DNA of 64,000 nt from Salinicola rhizosphaerae (GTDB lineage: Bacteria > Pseudomonadota > Gammaproteobacteria > Pseudomonadales > Halomonadaceae). The notes under the pieces were generated by a model. It worked only from the letters and a program-made list of their open reading frames with translations. It made no database searches and was not told where the DNA came from. Below, piece by piece: positions 19,812 through 31,122 of the stretch. Where the stretch lies: positions 157,082-221,081 of the forward strand of contig NZ_BMZI01000006.1 in assembly GCF_014652715.1 (NCBI RefSeq), given 5' to 3'. The translations under genes were made by a program, and so were the position numbers. How positions within the stretch are numbered: the stretch's first letter is position 1; each line of letters begins with the position of its first letter.

Positions 19812-19900
19812 GACCGGAACTTCCCCGCCCGGCGCCACACCCGCCAGTGCCCCGCCTCGCAATACGCTCTCCGCAAGCGGCTCGGCCGACACGAATTGAA

Positions 19901-19932
19901 AACGCCTCGCCATGTTGCCATGGCGAGGCGTT
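19901..19932. terminator. Bidirectional terminator between infA and clpA
   Basis: A 14-bp perfect stem (AACGCCTCGCCATG / CATGGCGAGGCGTT) has loop TTGC. On the minus strand it is followed by TTTTCAATTC, a good T-tract for terminating clpS-clpA; it also lies 90 bp after infA. A second hairpin (GTCAGGCT / AGCCTGAC, 19951-19979) lies next to the clpA stop. Confidence 0.8.
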
Positions 19933-19985
19933 GTCGTACGTGGCGCAGCCGTCAGGCTACCGAGGTGCGGCAGCCTGACTGAGAC

Positions 19986-22250
19986 TCAGGCGACTTCCGC
20001 CTCCGTCTCGATCTGCAGCTCGTCGTTCTCGACACGCACGTGGACGAGACCGCCGTTCTCCGCCAGATCGCCGAACAGAATCATTTCGGCCAGCGGTTTC
20101 TTGAGCTTCTCCTGGATGACACGGGCCATCGGCCTTGCCCCCATCTCCGGGTCATATCCGCGCTCGGCCAGCCAGGCACGCGCTTCGTCATCGACATCCA
20201 GCTGCACTCGCTTCTCGTCGAGCTGCGCCTGGAGTTCGACCAGGAACTTGTCGACCACGTTGCGCACGATGGATGGCTCGAGACCGTGGAACTGAATGAT
20301 GCCGTCGAGTCGATTGCGGAATTCCGGCGTGAAGGTTCGGCGAATGACCTCCATCCCGTCCGTCGAGTGGTCCTGAGTCTGGAAACCAATCGAGCGGCGC
20401 GAGATCTGCTCCGCCCCCGCATTCGATGTCATGATCAGGATGACGTGACGGAAATCCGCCTCGCGCCCGTTGTTGTCGGTCAGGCGGCCGTGATCCATGA
20501 CCTGCAGCAACAGGTTGAAGACTTCCGGATGCGCCTTCTCGATCTCGTCGAGCAGCAGAACGCAGTGCGGCTGCTTGTTGATTGCCTCGGTGAGCAACCC
20601 ACCCTGGTCATAGCCGACGTAACCGGGCGGCGCCCCGATCAAGCGCGACACCGTGTGTCGCTCCATGTACTCCGACATGTCGAAGCGCACGAGATCGATG
20701 CCCATGAGATGCGACAGCTGTTTCGCCACCTCGGTCTTGCCCACGCCGGTCGGGCCGGCGAACAGGAAACTGCCGACCGGCTTGTCCGGCGATTTCAACC
20801 CGGCTCGCGAGAGCTTGATCGCCGCCGACAGACTGGTGATCGCTTCGTCCTGACCGAACACCAGCATCTTGAGGTCGCGCTCCAGGTTGGAGAGCAGCTT
20901 GCGATCGGAGCTGGAGACACTCTTCGGCGGAATACGCGCGATGGATGCCACGACGGCTTCGACCTGGTCGACATCGATGGTAGAGATGCGCGCTTCCGGT
21001 GGCAGCAGTCGCTGATGCGCACCGGCTTCGTCGATGACGTCGATCGCCTTGTCAGGCAGATGGCGATCATTGATGTAACGGTCCGCCAGGCGCGCCGCGC
21101 TCTCCAGCGCACTGTCGGTGTACTTGAGCTGATGATGCTCTTCGAAACGACCGCGCAGCCCTTTCAGGATGCGGATCGTGTCGTCGACGGTCGGTTCAGG
21201 CACGTCCACTTTCTGGAAGCGCCGCGCCAGGGCGCGATCCTTCTCGAAGATGCCACGGAATTCCTGAAACGTGGTCGAGCCGATGCAACGTAGCTCCCCG
21301 GAAGAGAGCAACGGCTTGAGCAGGTTGGAGGCATCCATGACACCGCCGGAAGCCGCCCCGGCACCGATGACGGTGTGGATCTCGTCGATGAACAGGATCG
21401 AATTGTCCTGCTTGCGCAGTTCGGCAAGCAGGCCCTTCAGGCGCTTCTCGAAGTCACCGCGGTACTTGGTGCCCGCCAGCAGCGCGCCCATGTCCAGCGA
21501 GTAGACCACCGCGTCGGAGATGACGTCGGGCACGTCCTCCTCGACGATCCGCTTGGCCAAGCCTTCCGCGATCGCCGTCTTGCCGACACCGGCTTCCCCC
21601 ACGAGAAGCGGATTGTTCTTGCGCCGCCGCGCGAGGATCTGAACCACTCGCTCGAGCTCATGGTCGCGCCCGATCAGCGGGTCGATCTTGCCCAGTCGCG
21701 CCTGCTCATTGAGATTGGTGGCGTAGCTCGTCAGCGGGTTCTGCCCACCTTCCGGTGCGGCCTCCTCGCCCTCCTCGGCTTCCTGGGACGGCTGCTGCGC
21801 CTGACCATGCCCCGCCACCTTGGATATGCCGTGGGCGATGTAGTTGACGGCGTCGACGCGAGCGACGCTCTGCTGCTTGAGGAAATAGACCGCCTGACTC
21901 TCCTGCTCGGAGAAGATAGCCACCAGCACGTTGGCACCGGTCACTTCACTCTTGCCGGACGATTGGACGTGGAAGACGGCACGTTGCAGTACCCGCTGGA
22001 ATCCCAGCGTCGGCTGCGTCTCCCGGTCCTCCTGGTCCTCCGGAATCAGAGGCGTGGTCGAATTGATGAAGTCCTGCAGATCGGCACGAAGCTTTTCCAG
22101 ATTCGCCCCGCAGGCATTGAGCACATCGGCTGCCGAAGCGTTATCGAGAAGCGCCAGCAGCAGGTGCTCCACGGTCATGAACTCGTGTCGCTTGGAACGC
22201 GCCACGGTGAAGGCCGTGTTCAGGGTGAGTTCAAGTTCTTTACTCAACAT
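19986..22250 (-). CDS. clpA: ATP-dependent Clp protease ATP-binding subunit ClpA
   Basis: ClpA is the hexameric unfoldase that feeds substrates, including ClpS-delivered N-degron proteins, to ClpP. The 754-residue protein has the N-domain ([27 protein letters not shown]), two AAA+ modules with Walker A GEAGVGKT and GPTGVGKT, and the ClpP-docking IGF loop in [11 protein letters not shown]. The frame is open to 22337, but the ATG at 22250 has AAGGGGA just upstream and matches the family start (E. coli ClpA is 758 residues). clpS lies 197 bp upstream on the same strand. Confidence 0.97.
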   Translation of the reverse strand: MLSKELELTLNTAFTVARSKRHEFMTVEHLLLALLDNASAADVLNACGANLEKLRADLQDFINSTTPLIPEDQEDRETQPTLGFQRVLQRAVFHVQSSGKSEVTGANVLVAIFSEQESQAVYFLKQQSVARVDAVNYIAHGISKVAGHGQAQQPSQEAEEGEEAAPEGGQNPLTSYATNLNEQARLGKIDPLIGRDHELERVVQILARRRKNNPLLVGEAGVGKTAIAEGLAKRIVEEDVPDVISDAVVYSLDMGALLAGTKYRGDFEKRLKGLLAELRKQDNSILFIDEIHTVIGAGAASGGVMDASNLLKPLLSSGELRCIGSTTFQEFRGIFEKDRALARRFQKVDVPEPTVDDTIRILKGLRGRFEEHHQLKYTDSALESAARLADRYINDRHLPDKAIDVIDEAGAHQRLLPPEARISTIDVDQVEAVVASIARIPPKSVSSSDRKLLSNLERDLKMLVFGQDEAITSLSAAIKLSRAGLKSPDKPVGSFLFAGPTGVGKTEVAKQLSHLMGIDLVRFDMSEYMERHTVSRLIGAPPGYVGYDQGGLLTEAINKQPHCVLLLDEIEKAHPEVFNLLLQVMDHGRLTDNNGREADFRHVILIMTSNAGAEQISRRSIGFQTQDHSTDGMEVIRRTFTPEFRNRLDGIIQFHGLEPSIVRNVVDKFLVELQAQLDEKRVQLDVDDEARAWLAERGYDPEMGARPMARVIQEKLKKPLAEMILFGDLAENGGLVHVRVENDELQIETEAEVA

Positions 22251-22447
22251 GGCAGTCCCCTTGTAGCCGCTTAGGGCGTCGGTCGGCACTTTCACAATCG
22301 GGCACAACTGGCGGTTTCGCAAGTCCCCGGCGGACAATCCGCCGAAGATCGTTCACCGCCCCCTACTTCCTGCTATGACTGATAGCCGGTTATGGGCGAC
22401 AATCGCCGCGCCGGCCGCAACAGCCATCTTGTACTGCGATGACGGCA

Positions 22448-22837
22448 TCAATCGGCCGCATCGACATCACACATCAGTGGGTGCTCGCACTCTCTCGCGT
22501 ATTCATTCACCTGATGACACTTGGTCTCGGCGATATCGCGAGTGAAGATGCCACAGGTCGCTTTCCCCTGGGTGTGGACGGCCAGCATGATCTGCACCGC
22601 TTTTTCACTATCCATCGCGAAGAATCGCTGGAGCACTTCGACGACGAACTCCATCGGCGTGTAGTCATCGTTATACAGCACGACCTTGTACATCGGTGGC
22701 GGCGCCAGCTCGGGCTCCGAGACCTGTTCGGCCACGTCTCCCTGCTCTTCATGATCAGGGTCGGGCGGATGCGTCATTCCCAGACGCATCGGCTCCTCGG
22801 TGGAACAGGATGACATTCTATCTACGATCTCTGACAT
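22448..22837 (-). CDS. clpS: ATP-dependent Clp protease adaptor ClpS
   Basis: ClpS binds N-terminal Leu, Phe, Tyr or Trp and delivers those proteins to ClpAP. The core is complete: [51 protein letters not shown]. The N-terminal tail is longer than in E. coli (129 against 106 residues). The start is uncertain: besides 22837 there are in-frame Met codons further in, one just after a GAGGAG, that would shorten the tail by about 16 residues. Upstream, no cspD or icd is found, unlike in many relatives. Confidence 0.95.
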   Translation of the reverse strand: MSEIVDRMSSCSTEEPMRLGMTHPPDPDHEEQGDVAEQVSEPELAPPPMYKVVLYNDDYTPMEFVVEVLQRFFAMDSEKAVQIMLAVHTQGKATCGIFTRDIAETKCHQVNEYARECEHPLMCDVDAAD

Positions 22838-23102
22838 ACAGTTTCGGACACAGTAGGGGTGAGCCCCGAGACAGGACGACTTGCATCGATCATGTCAGAC
22901 GGTGCTCGGTGAGATGTTGGATACCGTTGAGCACCCGAGGTTCCTTGAAGATGCGGCCGATGTCGCCGGTATGCAAGCGTTGTCGGAAAATACTCTTTGT
23001 GGCGACGACGCCGTTCCTCCCGAGGCATCAGCCCCCGGCTCGCGATGCCGGTCGACCGCCGATAAGCTAATGCCTCTATCTACCGGGGCCCGCGTTTCAC
23101 TC

Positions 23103-23717
23103 ATGAGCCAAATCTATCTGCTAAACAAACCCTACCAGGTGCTGTGCCAGTTCACGGATGATCGAGGCCGCGCTACCCTCGCGGACTACCTGCCGGTGCC
23201 GAACGTCTACGCGGCCGGCCGCCTCGACTATGACTCCGAGGGCCTGCTACTGCTCACCGACGACGGCGCCCTGATCCATCGCATCAGCGACCCCGCCCAC
23301 AAGCTGGCCAAACGTTACTGGGTGCAGGTCGAGGGCATTCCCGAGGAGCGCGCACTGCAGGCGCTGCGCACGGGGGTCCAGCTGAAGGATGGACCGACGC
23401 GGCCAGCACGGGTCGACCGCCTTGGTGCGCCTTACCCGGCTGCACGCCACCCGCCGGTGAGATATCGGGAGTCGATCCCTACGACCTGGCTCGAGATCGA
23501 GCTGCGTGAGGGCCGCAATCGCCAGGTTCGCCGCATGACCGCTCATATCGGCCATCCGACGCTGCGTCTGATTCGTGCAGCGATCGGACCCTGGACGCTC
23601 GACGGGCTCGAACCTGGCCGGTGGCGTCGCGAGACGCTCAACGCGCCGAATGCAGGCCAGCGCCAGCGGCCGGGAATCGACGCGCGACGACCCCGAACGC
23701 GGTCGCGACGCCGCTAG
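23103..23717 (+). CDS. rluE: 23S rRNA pseudouridine synthase, RluE type
   Basis: A 204-residue RsuA/RluB/E/F-family enzyme. The catalytic Asp lies in [19 protein letters not shown], with [10 protein letters not shown] and [20 protein letters not shown] as further signatures. E. coli RluE modifies U2457 of 23S rRNA. The ATG at 23103 is the natural start; the frame is open further upstream without similarity. The last 30 residues are Arg-rich and add a basic tail. It heads the block rluE-nudJ-mnmA-hflD-purB-roxA, which matches the E. coli order. Confidence 0.93.
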   Translation: MSQIYLLNKPYQVLCQFTDDRGRATLADYLPVPNVYAAGRLDYDSEGLLLLTDDGALIHRISDPAHKLAKRYWVQVEGIPEERALQALRTGVQLKDGPTRPARVDRLGAPYPAARHPPVRYRESIPTTWLEIELREGRNRQVRRMTAHIGHPTLRLIRAAIGPWTLDGLEPGRWRRETLNAPNAGQRQRPGIDARRPRTRSRRR

Positions 23718-23864
23718 ACTCTCAGCCCGCCGCGAATCGCGTTCTGATCCCTATGGCATCGTTCGCGCCGGGCAGAGACTTTCGCATCGGCAAAGACCGA
23801 GTATGATCGGGCTTGAACTCGTCCCGCGGGGCGAGCGCCGATTCGAGTACGGAGTAGAAACGCA

Positions 23865-24314
23865 ATGAACCGCTGGACACCTCGCGTGACAGTCGCCGTC
23901 GTGATCGAACGCGCCGGCCGTTATCTGATGGTCGAGGAGGATCGCGGCGGCCCATTCAGTCTCTTCAATCAGCCGGCAGGCCACCTGGAGCGCGGCGAGC
24001 GACTGGTCGCCGCGGCCGAGCGGGAAGTTCGCGAAGAGTCAGCCTGGCAGGTCGCCATCACCGATTACCTCGGCCTTTATATCCACCAGACGACCGATGG
24101 ACTGACGTTCCACAGCCACGCCTTCGTCGGCCTGCCGCTCGCCCATCTGGGGACACCCCTCGACAAGGGCATCGTCGCCACTCACTGGCTGACGCTGGAC
24201 GAGATCGACGATCTCGCACGCGAACGCCGGCTGCGCAGTCCGGTCGTCATGCAGCGGTTGCGCGATACGCGAGACGGCCGGCTCCACCCGCTCGATATCA
24301 TTCGCGAGCGCTGA
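23865..24314 (+). CDS. nudJ: NUDIX hydrolase, NudJ type
   Basis: A 149-residue NUDIX protein. The NUDIX box spans GHLERGERLVAAAEREVREE, with the usual Gly after the EE pair replaced by Ala (ESAW). E. coli NudJ hydrolyses thiamine pyrophosphate precursors and nucleoside di/triphosphates. LFNQPAGHLE, FHSHAFVGLPL and THWLTLDEI match the NudJ subgroup. Placement between rluE and mnmA supports the assignment. Confidence 0.9.
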   Translation: MNRWTPRVTVAVVIERAGRYLMVEEDRGGPFSLFNQPAGHLERGERLVAAAEREVREESAWQVAITDYLGLYIHQTTDGLTFHSHAFVGLPLAHLGTPLDKGIVATHWLTLDEIDDLARERRLRSPVVMQRLRDTRDGRLHPLDIIRER

Positions 24315-24361
24315 CAGGCCCCCGTGTTCGGCGAGGCTCGATGCCGACCCGCCAATTCGGC

Positions 24362-24367
24362 TATAAT
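24362..24367 (+). promoter_or_regulatory. Consensus -10 box (TATAAT) ahead of mnmA
   Basis: A perfect TATAAT lies 91 bp before the mnmA start in the 143-bp gap after nudJ. No good -35 is visible at 16-18 bp, so this may be an extended or activator-dependent promoter. Confidence 0.4.
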
Positions 24368-24457
24368 CCTCGGCCATTTTGAAGTCCTGCTGCCAAGATA
24401 GGGGGCAGGAGCGGCGCGTGCATCGCGCCTGATTGCGACCATCGCCCGGAAAACGCC

Positions 24458-25660
24458 ATGACGCACCCCAGCCCCTCTCGAGAAAAGGCTACTGCCGGCC
24501 GAGAAACGGCCACCGCTGCTAGCCGAGAAACGGTCATCGTCGGCATGTCCGGCGGCGTCGACTCTTCGGTGACGGCCCTGCTTCTACTGGAACAGGGCTA
24601 TCACGTCGAAGGCCTGTTCATGAAGAACTGGGACGAGGATGACGGCACCGACTATTGTACTGCCATGGCCGACCTGGCGGATGCCGAGGCCGTCTGCGCC
24701 ACGCTCGGGATCAAGCTCCACACGGCCAATTTCGCCGCCGAGTACTGGGATAACGTCTTCGAGCATTTCCTGGCCGAGTATCAGGCGGGGCGAACCCCGA
24801 ATCCGGACATCCTTTGCAACCGCGAGATCAAGTTCAAGGTCTTTCTCGACTACGCAGAGATGCTGGGTGCCGACCTGATCGCCACGGGCCATTACGTGCG
24901 CCGTCGACTCTCCGATAGTGGTCAGGCCGAGCTGCTCAAGGGGCTCGATGGCAACAAGGATCAGAGCTATTTCCTGCACGCCGTGCCTGGCGCCGCTATC
25001 GCTCGCACCCTGTTCCCCGTCGGTGAGCTGGAAAAGCCCGAGGTCAGGGCGCTCGCCGAACGCCACGGTCTGGCAACCGCGCGCAAGAAAGACTCGACCG
25101 GCATCTGTTTCATCGGTGAACGCCGGTTCAGCGACTTTCTCAAGCAGTATCTGCCGGCGCAGCCGGGGCGCATCGAGACGGCCGACGGCGAAGACGTCGG
25201 TGAGCACATGGGGCTGATGTACTACACCCTGGGACAGCGGCGCGGTCTGGGCATCGGCGGCCTCAAGACACACGGTGAAGATCCGTGGTTCGTTGCGGCC
25301 AAGGACCTGGAGCGCAACGTCCTCATCGTGGTGCAGGGCGAACATCCGCTGCTCTACACCACCACGGCCTATTGCGAGCCACCGGCTTGGGTCGCCGGCG
25401 AGCCTCCGCAGAAGGAGCGCCTGCGCGCCAAGACGCGCTATCGCCAGCAGGACGTGCCGTGCCGGGTCGAACCGATCGCGGACGGCGGACTGAAGGTCGA
25501 GTTCGACGATCCTCAGCGCGCCGTGACGCCCGGACAGTCGCTGGTGCTTTACGATGGCGATGTCTGCCTGGGCGGAGCGGTCATCCGCGCCCCGGAGCTT
25601 TCGGACGCCACCACGCCCACGACCCTCGATCACTCGTCCAGGAGTCTTCGCTCCGCATGA
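24458..25660 (+). CDS. mnmA: tRNA-specific 2-thiouridylase MnmA
   Basis: MnmA activates U34 of Lys, Glu and Gln tRNAs with ATP and inserts sulfur relayed by the Tus system. The 400-residue protein has the PP-loop [10 protein letters not shown]. The two catalytic cysteines lie in [12 protein letters not shown] (Cys120) and [13 protein letters not shown] (Cys217). [10 protein letters not shown] belongs to the central domain. About 23 extra residues precede the conserved start ([18 protein letters not shown]), and its last 20 residues are Ser/Thr-rich. Its stop overlaps the hflD ATG (ATGA). Confidence 0.97.
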   Translation: MTHPSPSREKATAGRETATAASRETVIVGMSGGVDSSVTALLLLEQGYHVEGLFMKNWDEDDGTDYCTAMADLADAEAVCATLGIKLHTANFAAEYWDNVFEHFLAEYQAGRTPNPDILCNREIKFKVFLDYAEMLGADLIATGHYVRRRLSDSGQAELLKGLDGNKDQSYFLHAVPGAAIARTLFPVGELEKPEVRALAERHGLATARKKDSTGICFIGERRFSDFLKQYLPAQPGRIETADGEDVGEHMGLMYYTLGQRRGLGIGGLKTHGEDPWFVAAKDLERNVLIVVQGEHPLLYTTTAYCEPPAWVAGEPPQKERLRAKTRYRQQDVPCRVEPIADGGLKVEFDDPQRAVTPGQSLVLYDGDVCLGGAVIRAPELSDATTPTTLDHSSRSLRSA

Positions 25661-26301
25661 ATCCGACGCCCATTCAATCGGCGCCGCTTGACGGCAACGC
25701 GCGCCAGGCGCTGGCGCTGGCCGGCGTCTTCCAAGCGGCAGCCGTGGTCGACCAGCTCGCCCGCACGGGGCAGTGCGACGAGCGTGCCTGGAGCACGCTG
25801 GTCCGCGCCACGTTGGACACGGACCCGCCCAGTTTCGAGGCGATCTACGGCGGTCACCATAACAACCTGCGCCTGGGAATCGACACGCTGCAGGCGGTCA
25901 TGTCTCGCCAGCCGACAGAGCCCGCCGTCATGCGCTACGGCTTTTCGATGGTGCTGTTGATGCAGAAGCTGCGCAAGGACAGCGCGATGATGCAGACACT
26001 GGGCGAGCGCCTGCAGCGCGTGCAGTCCCAGGCTGCGCATTTTGGCGATACTCACGAAAATGTCGTGGCCAGTCTCGGCGAGCTGTACCAGGAAACCCTG
26101 TCGACGTTCCGCTACCGCATCGTCGTGCAGGGCGAACCGAGCCTGCTGCAAAGCAGCATGATGCCAGAACGCATCCGCACGGCGCTGCTCGGCGGCGTGC
26201 GCTTCGCGCTGCTGTGGCATCAGCAAGGTGGACGTCGCTGGCGCCTGGTCTTTCAGCGCAGCGCGATCAAGCGCGCGCTGCGCGAGCTCGACTCGCACTG
26301 A
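25657..26301 (+). CDS. hflD: High-frequency lysogenization protein HflD homolog
   Basis: A 214-residue, mostly helical protein with the HflD pattern [51 protein letters not shown] and [17 protein letters not shown]. In E. coli HflD is a membrane-associated protein known for countering lambda CII; its housekeeping role is unclear. It overlaps mnmA by four bases and lies 63 bp before purB, as in E. coli, which implies cotranscription. Confidence 0.93.
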   Translation: MNPTPIQSAPLDGNARQALALAGVFQAAAVVDQLARTGQCDERAWSTLVRATLDTDPPSFEAIYGGHHNNLRLGIDTLQAVMSRQPTEPAVMRYGFSMVLLMQKLRKDSAMMQTLGERLQRVQSQAAHFGDTHENVVASLGELYQETLSTFRYRIVVQGEPSLLQSSMMPERIRTALLGGVRFALLWHQQGGRRWRLVFQRSAIKRALRELDSH

Positions 26302-26337
26302 CGCCTAACCCTTTTCTCTCCCAGGACGAGCCCATGA

Positions 26338-27735
<1,398 letters not shown>

Positions 27736-27764
27736 CAATCCGCTAAAGGCTTAAGGAGGACAGG

Positions 27765-28940
27765 ATGACCGCAGCCAATACGCCACGCACCTTGCTCGGT
27801 GGTCTCACGCCGGCGCAGTTCCTGAGCCGCCACTGGCAGAAATCGCCGCTGTTGATCCGCGGTGCGCTGCCGGATTTCACGTCGCCGCTCGAACCGGACG
27901 ACCTCGCAGGACTCGCCTGCGAGGAGGGCATCGAGGCCAGGCTGGTGGAGGAACGAGGCCCTGACAAGGCGTGGCAGGTCAGCCACGGGCCGTTCGATGA
28001 CGCCACGTTCTCTCGCCTGCCGGAGAGCGGCTGGTCGCTGCTGGTACAAGCGGTCGATCATTATGTCCCGGAAGTCTCCGAGCTTCTCGAGCAGTTCGAC
28101 TTCCTACCACGCTGGCGTCTCGATGACGTCATGGTCAGCTATGCACCGCCAGGCGGCAGTGTCGGCGCCCATGTCGATCAGTACGATGTCTTTCTGCTGC
28201 AGGCGAGCGGCCAACGGCACTGGCAGCTGGGCGGCAACCCCGGCGCCGAGGCACCGCTCATTCCAGGCATCGACCTGCGAATCCTGGAGACATTTACCGT
28301 GGAACCGGGGCAGGACTGGGTACTGGAGCCGGGAGACATGCTCTACCTGCCACCGGGCGTTGCGCATCACGGCGTGAGCCAATCCGATGACTGCCTCACC
28401 TTTTCGATCGGTTTCCGTGCCCCCTCGGCCGACGAGATCGTCACCGCCTTTGCCGACTATGTCGGTGAACAGCTCGGCGACAGTCAGCGCTACGGCGATC
28501 CGGATCTTCAGCCTTCGCTGCGGGCCGGCGAGATCGACGACATGGCCGTGGCGCGCGTTCGCGCGCTCCTGCTGGAAGCGATCGACCGGCCAGACCAGAT
28601 CGCCCAGTGGTTCGGCCGTGCCATGACTCAGCCCAAGTACCTCGACCAGCTCGTGCCCAACGAAACGCCGACCCGCCCTGCCGATCTGCGGGCAGCGCTG
28701 GAGCGCGGGACCACGCTCGTCCACAGCCTCGGCTCTCGATTTGCCTGGCGTCAGCTCGACGGCGAGCGGGCAACGCTTTTCGCCGACGGGGACGCGGTGG
28801 CCTGCACACCGGCACTGGCGAGCTTCATCGCCGCCAATCCCGTCATCGGTCGTGACCTGCTGTCCTTCCCCGACGGCGAGCGCGTTGCCGCTACCCTGCT
28901 TGACAGCGGCAGCCTCGGCGAAGAGGACGTACCAGGCTGA
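27765..28940 (+). CDS. roxA: Ribosomal protein uL16 arginine 3-hydroxylase (JmjC oxygenase)
   Basis: RoxA (YcfD) is a 2-oxoglutarate/Fe(II) oxygenase that hydroxylates an arginine of ribosomal protein uL16. The JmjC facial triad is visible as HVDQYD (His136, Asp138) and His201 in GVAHHGV. MVSYAPPGGSVGAHVDQYDV and GDMLYLPPGVAHHGVS match the family, and the C-terminal dimerisation and winged-helix regions follow. The start at 27765 has an excellent AAGGAGGA site. It lies 29 bp after purB, so it is probably the last gene of the mnmA-hflD-purB run. Confidence 0.94.
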   Translation: MTAANTPRTLLGGLTPAQFLSRHWQKSPLLIRGALPDFTSPLEPDDLAGLACEEGIEARLVEERGPDKAWQVSHGPFDDATFSRLPESGWSLLVQAVDHYVPEVSELLEQFDFLPRWRLDDVMVSYAPPGGSVGAHVDQYDVFLLQASGQRHWQLGGNPGAEAPLIPGIDLRILETFTVEPGQDWVLEPGDMLYLPPGVAHHGVSQSDDCLTFSIGFRAPSADEIVTAFADYVGEQLGDSQRYGDPDLQPSLRAGEIDDMAVARVRALLLEAIDRPDQIAQWFGRAMTQPKYLDQLVPNETPTRPADLRAALERGTTLVHSLGSRFAWRQLDGERATLFADGDAVACTPALASFIAANPVIGRDLLSFPDGERVAATLLDSGSLGEEDVPG

Positions 28941-29108
28941 CGACGTACGGCGAAACTCATCAATGCGTCCTACACTGACGTGGCGACCGCTACTCGGCTG
29001 CCCCGACAGCAGTTGCTGGACTCGTTAAGAAACACTGTTTTACCATGCATGGCATCGTTTGTCGGTGCGTCACTCGACGCCATTGCTGGATGTTCAGGAG
29101 AATCGATC

Positions 29109-29576
29109 ATGAAACGACTCATCGCTCCCGCTCTCGTCATGAGCTTGCTGGCCCTGGCCGGGTGTACCAACACCTCCACCTACTCCGGAGACGTCTACCG
29201 CGGCGATCAGGCTGGCACCGCGCAGTCGGTCAGCTACGGCACCATCCAGTCGGTCCGGCCGGTACAGATTCAGGGCGGCAACGGGGAAAGCGTGCTGGGT
29301 AGCCTGGGCGGTGCGGTCATCGGCGGCCTGCTGGGCAACCAGGTCGGCGGCGGCTCCGGGCGAACGTTGGCGACGGCGGCCGGCGCCATCGGCGGCACCG
29401 TGGCGGGCAGCAAGATTCAGCAAGCCACCGACCGCGTCGATGGTTACGAGCTGGAAATTCGCCAGGACAGCGGCCAGAGCGTCGTCGTGGTCCAGAAGGC
29501 GGACCGCAACTGGCAGGTCGGTCAGCGCGTCAAGCTGGTGGCCAGCGGCTCCAGTGTCAGCGTGGCGCCCTACTGA
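29109..29576 (+). CDS. Glycine-zipper 2TM lipoprotein, SlyB/Pcp-like
   Basis: A 155-residue lipoprotein. The signal peptide ends in the lipobox LALAGC (lipidated Cys about residue 19). The central part is a glycine zipper (GSLGGAVIGGLLGNQVGGG ... AAGAIGGTVAGSKI), and the C-terminal domain includes YELEIRQDSGQSVVVVQ. E. coli SlyB of this type stabilises outer-membrane proteins under envelope stress and belongs to the PhoP regulon. The ATG at 29109 has CAGGAG eight to ten bases upstream. It is monocistronic by spacing. Confidence 0.9.
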   Translation: MKRLIAPALVMSLLALAGCTNTSTYSGDVYRGDQAGTAQSVSYGTIQSVRPVQIQGGNGESVLGSLGGAVIGGLLGNQVGGGSGRTLATAAGAIGGTVAGSKIQQATDRVDGYELEIRQDSGQSVVVVQKADRNWQVGQRVKLVASGSSVSVAPY

Positions 29577-30018
29577 GACAACCGATCCGTCTCCAGCCAT
29601 GGCGGCGCCTTCGGGCGCCGTCGTGGGTTCTGACGCTAGCCTCCCGGTTCGCGGCACGGAAGCGACGACCCTCTTGCGCAAAGCGGACAGCGCTTCGGGT
29701 ACGAGCGTGGTCTCTTTGCCTACGTTGTTGCGTTCGACTCCCTCCACTTTCATCCTTCGCCCCAGCACGATCGAATATCGTGCTCCCGCGTTTTTCGATA
29801 TCTCTTGCCGAGCCGCCTGAGTGTTCGGCCTTCCAGCCGATTTGAGCAGCGCCGATGCCACTGCGGTCAAGTGCCCTATCCTTCGGCTCGTCACGCCCGC
29901 CCTCGACAGTTGATGAAACCGATTAGCCTGATACTAATTTACGCTGTCGGGCGCGATTTACATACGCTATTGTATGTGATGGATCTTCTTACACGCGTGA
30001 AAGGGAACAACACGAGAC
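29577..30018. other. 442-bp region without a gene between the lipoprotein and lpxR-like genes
   Basis: No frame here has a ribosome binding site and family features. It contains a hairpin with a TTCG tetraloop (CGGCGCC / GGCGCCG, 29603-29620) that may end the lipoprotein transcript. A second hairpin (AGCACGAT / ATCGTGCT, 29764-29784) is followed by a T-run at 29791. The last 80 bp, before lpxR, are noticeably AT-richer. Confidence 0.5.
29960..29977. promoter_or_regulatory. Operator-like inverted repeat before the lpxR-like gene
   Basis: ACATAC (29960-29965) and GTATGT (29972-29977) form a perfect 6-bp inverted repeat with a 6-bp spacer, 42 bp before the start codon in AT-richer DNA. The size fits a dimeric regulator site; the regulator is unknown. 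Confidence 0.35.
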
Positions 30019-31005
30019 ATGAAGGGACTCATACTCGCTCGCTCCGGCGTCGTCATGGCGCTGACTGCCATCTCCACGAGCGTGTGGGCTAATGGCATCT
30101 TGACCTTGAAGTCGGAAAACGACCTGTTTGCCAGCGGTGGTGACGGCCACTATACCAACGGCGTCGAGCTCGACTGGTCATTCGAACCGTCAGCCGACCA
30201 CTGGACGCGCGCCCTCGCCGATCGTCTCCCCGGCTGGAGCGCCTCGTCGCTGGACGGCGCCGCCTACCGGCTGGGTCAGCAGATCTACACCCCGGAAGAC
30301 ATCGACGAGCGTCGGCTGATCGAAGACGACCGACCCTATGCCGGCGTCCTCTATGCGGGGCTCTCGCTGTTCGACGACGAACGGCTGCCCGGATGGCGTC
30401 GCACCACCGGGCTCTATCTGGATGTTGGCCTCGTGGGCCCCGGCGCCGGTGGCCACACGGTCCAGAACAACTTTCACCACCTGATCGGCAGCGACGAGCC
30501 GGAAGGTTGGCACAATCAGCTGCATAACGAGCCCTTCGCCAACGTGGCCTACGAAACCGCGTGGTGGAAGCCAGGCCAGATCGGCGCGCTGGAGGCGGAA
30601 TATGGTCCATCCGTGGGCGTCGCCGTCGGCAATCTCTATACCTACGCTTCTTCTGGCCTGGGCCTGAGAGTGGGTCAGGGGCTGGACAAGAGCTTCGGTA
30701 TCCCCGCGGTGGCGCCGGCCCAGGGCAGCCGCGTGTTCTTCACCGAAAACAGCGGCTTCAACTGGTATCTGTTCGCCAATCTCGAGGGCCGCTTCATCGC
30801 ACATAACATGCTGCTCGACGGCAACACCTTCGAGGACAGCCATTCGGTCGACCGGCGCCCCTGGGTAGGCGACGGTCAACTCGGGGCCGCGTTTTCGTGG
30901 GATCGCTGGCAGCTGACGTTCAGTACGGTATGGCGCACCCACGAATTCGAAGAGCAGGACGACAGCGACCAGTTCGGCTCGATCACGGTCTCGACCTGGC
31001 TGTAA
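30019..31005 (+). CDS. LpxR-family outer-membrane lipid A deacylase (DUF2219)
   Basis: A 328-residue outer-membrane beta-barrel with a signal peptide cleaved after Ala24. The family motifs are SENDLF (Asn34, Asp35), HYTNG (Thr46), RPYAG and a His pair in QNNFHH. These correspond to the Asn, Asp, Thr and His residues reported as catalytic in Salmonella LpxR, which removes the 3'-acyloxyacyl group of lipid A. The protein ends with an aromatic-flanked beta strand (SITVSTWL), as barrels do. It could tune lipid A in response to envelope conditions; that is inference. Confidence 0.88.
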   Translation: MKGLILARSGVVMALTAISTSVWANGILTLKSENDLFASGGDGHYTNGVELDWSFEPSADHWTRALADRLPGWSASSLDGAAYRLGQQIYTPEDIDERRLIEDDRPYAGVLYAGLSLFDDERLPGWRRTTGLYLDVGLVGPGAGGHTVQNNFHHLIGSDEPEGWHNQLHNEPFANVAYETAWWKPGQIGALEAEYGPSVGVAVGNLYTYASSGLGLRVGQGLDKSFGIPAVAPAQGSRVFFTENSGFNWYLFANLEGRFIAHNMLLDGNTFEDSHSVDRRPWVGDGQLGAAFSWDRWQLTFSTVWRTHEFEEQDDSDQFGSITVSTWL

Positions 31006-31048
31006 GCCCGATTGTTCCGGGATCGCTACCCCGCTTTGAACGTATCGC

Positions 31049-31074
31049 AAAAAAGGGATGCCAATCGGCATCCC
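31049..31074 (-). terminator. Intrinsic terminator for the minus-strand small membrane gene
   Basis: Stem GGGATGCC / GGCATCCC (31055-31062 with 31067-31074), loop AATC, followed on the minus strand by six T (31054-31049). It lies about 50 bp past the stop at 31123 and also just after the lpxR-like gene. A weaker hairpin (31089-31116) precedes it. Confidence 0.8.
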
Positions 31075-31122
31075 CTGACTCTCTTGAATCACGTCACCAC
31101 CCTCTCGGTGGCGTGATCGTAT

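Noticed and set aside
19812-19985. tRNA-Ser gene expected between infA and clpA by comparison with E. coli
   Set aside because: The gap holds only two hairpins; no cloverleaf or T-loop sequence can be read.
20040-21293. 417-codon plus-strand open frame opposite clpA
   Set aside because: Antisense shadow of ClpA; no recognisable features. The same holds for 51902-53146 opposite nagF and 49085-49945 opposite nagE.
22838-23102. cspD or another small gene between clpS and rluE
   Set aside because: No cold-shock motif or frame with a ribosome binding site is present on either strand.
29094-29894. 266-codon minus-strand open frame covering the glycine-zipper lipoprotein
   Set aside because: The opposite-strand lipoprotein has a clear signal peptide, lipobox and ribosome binding site; this frame has none.
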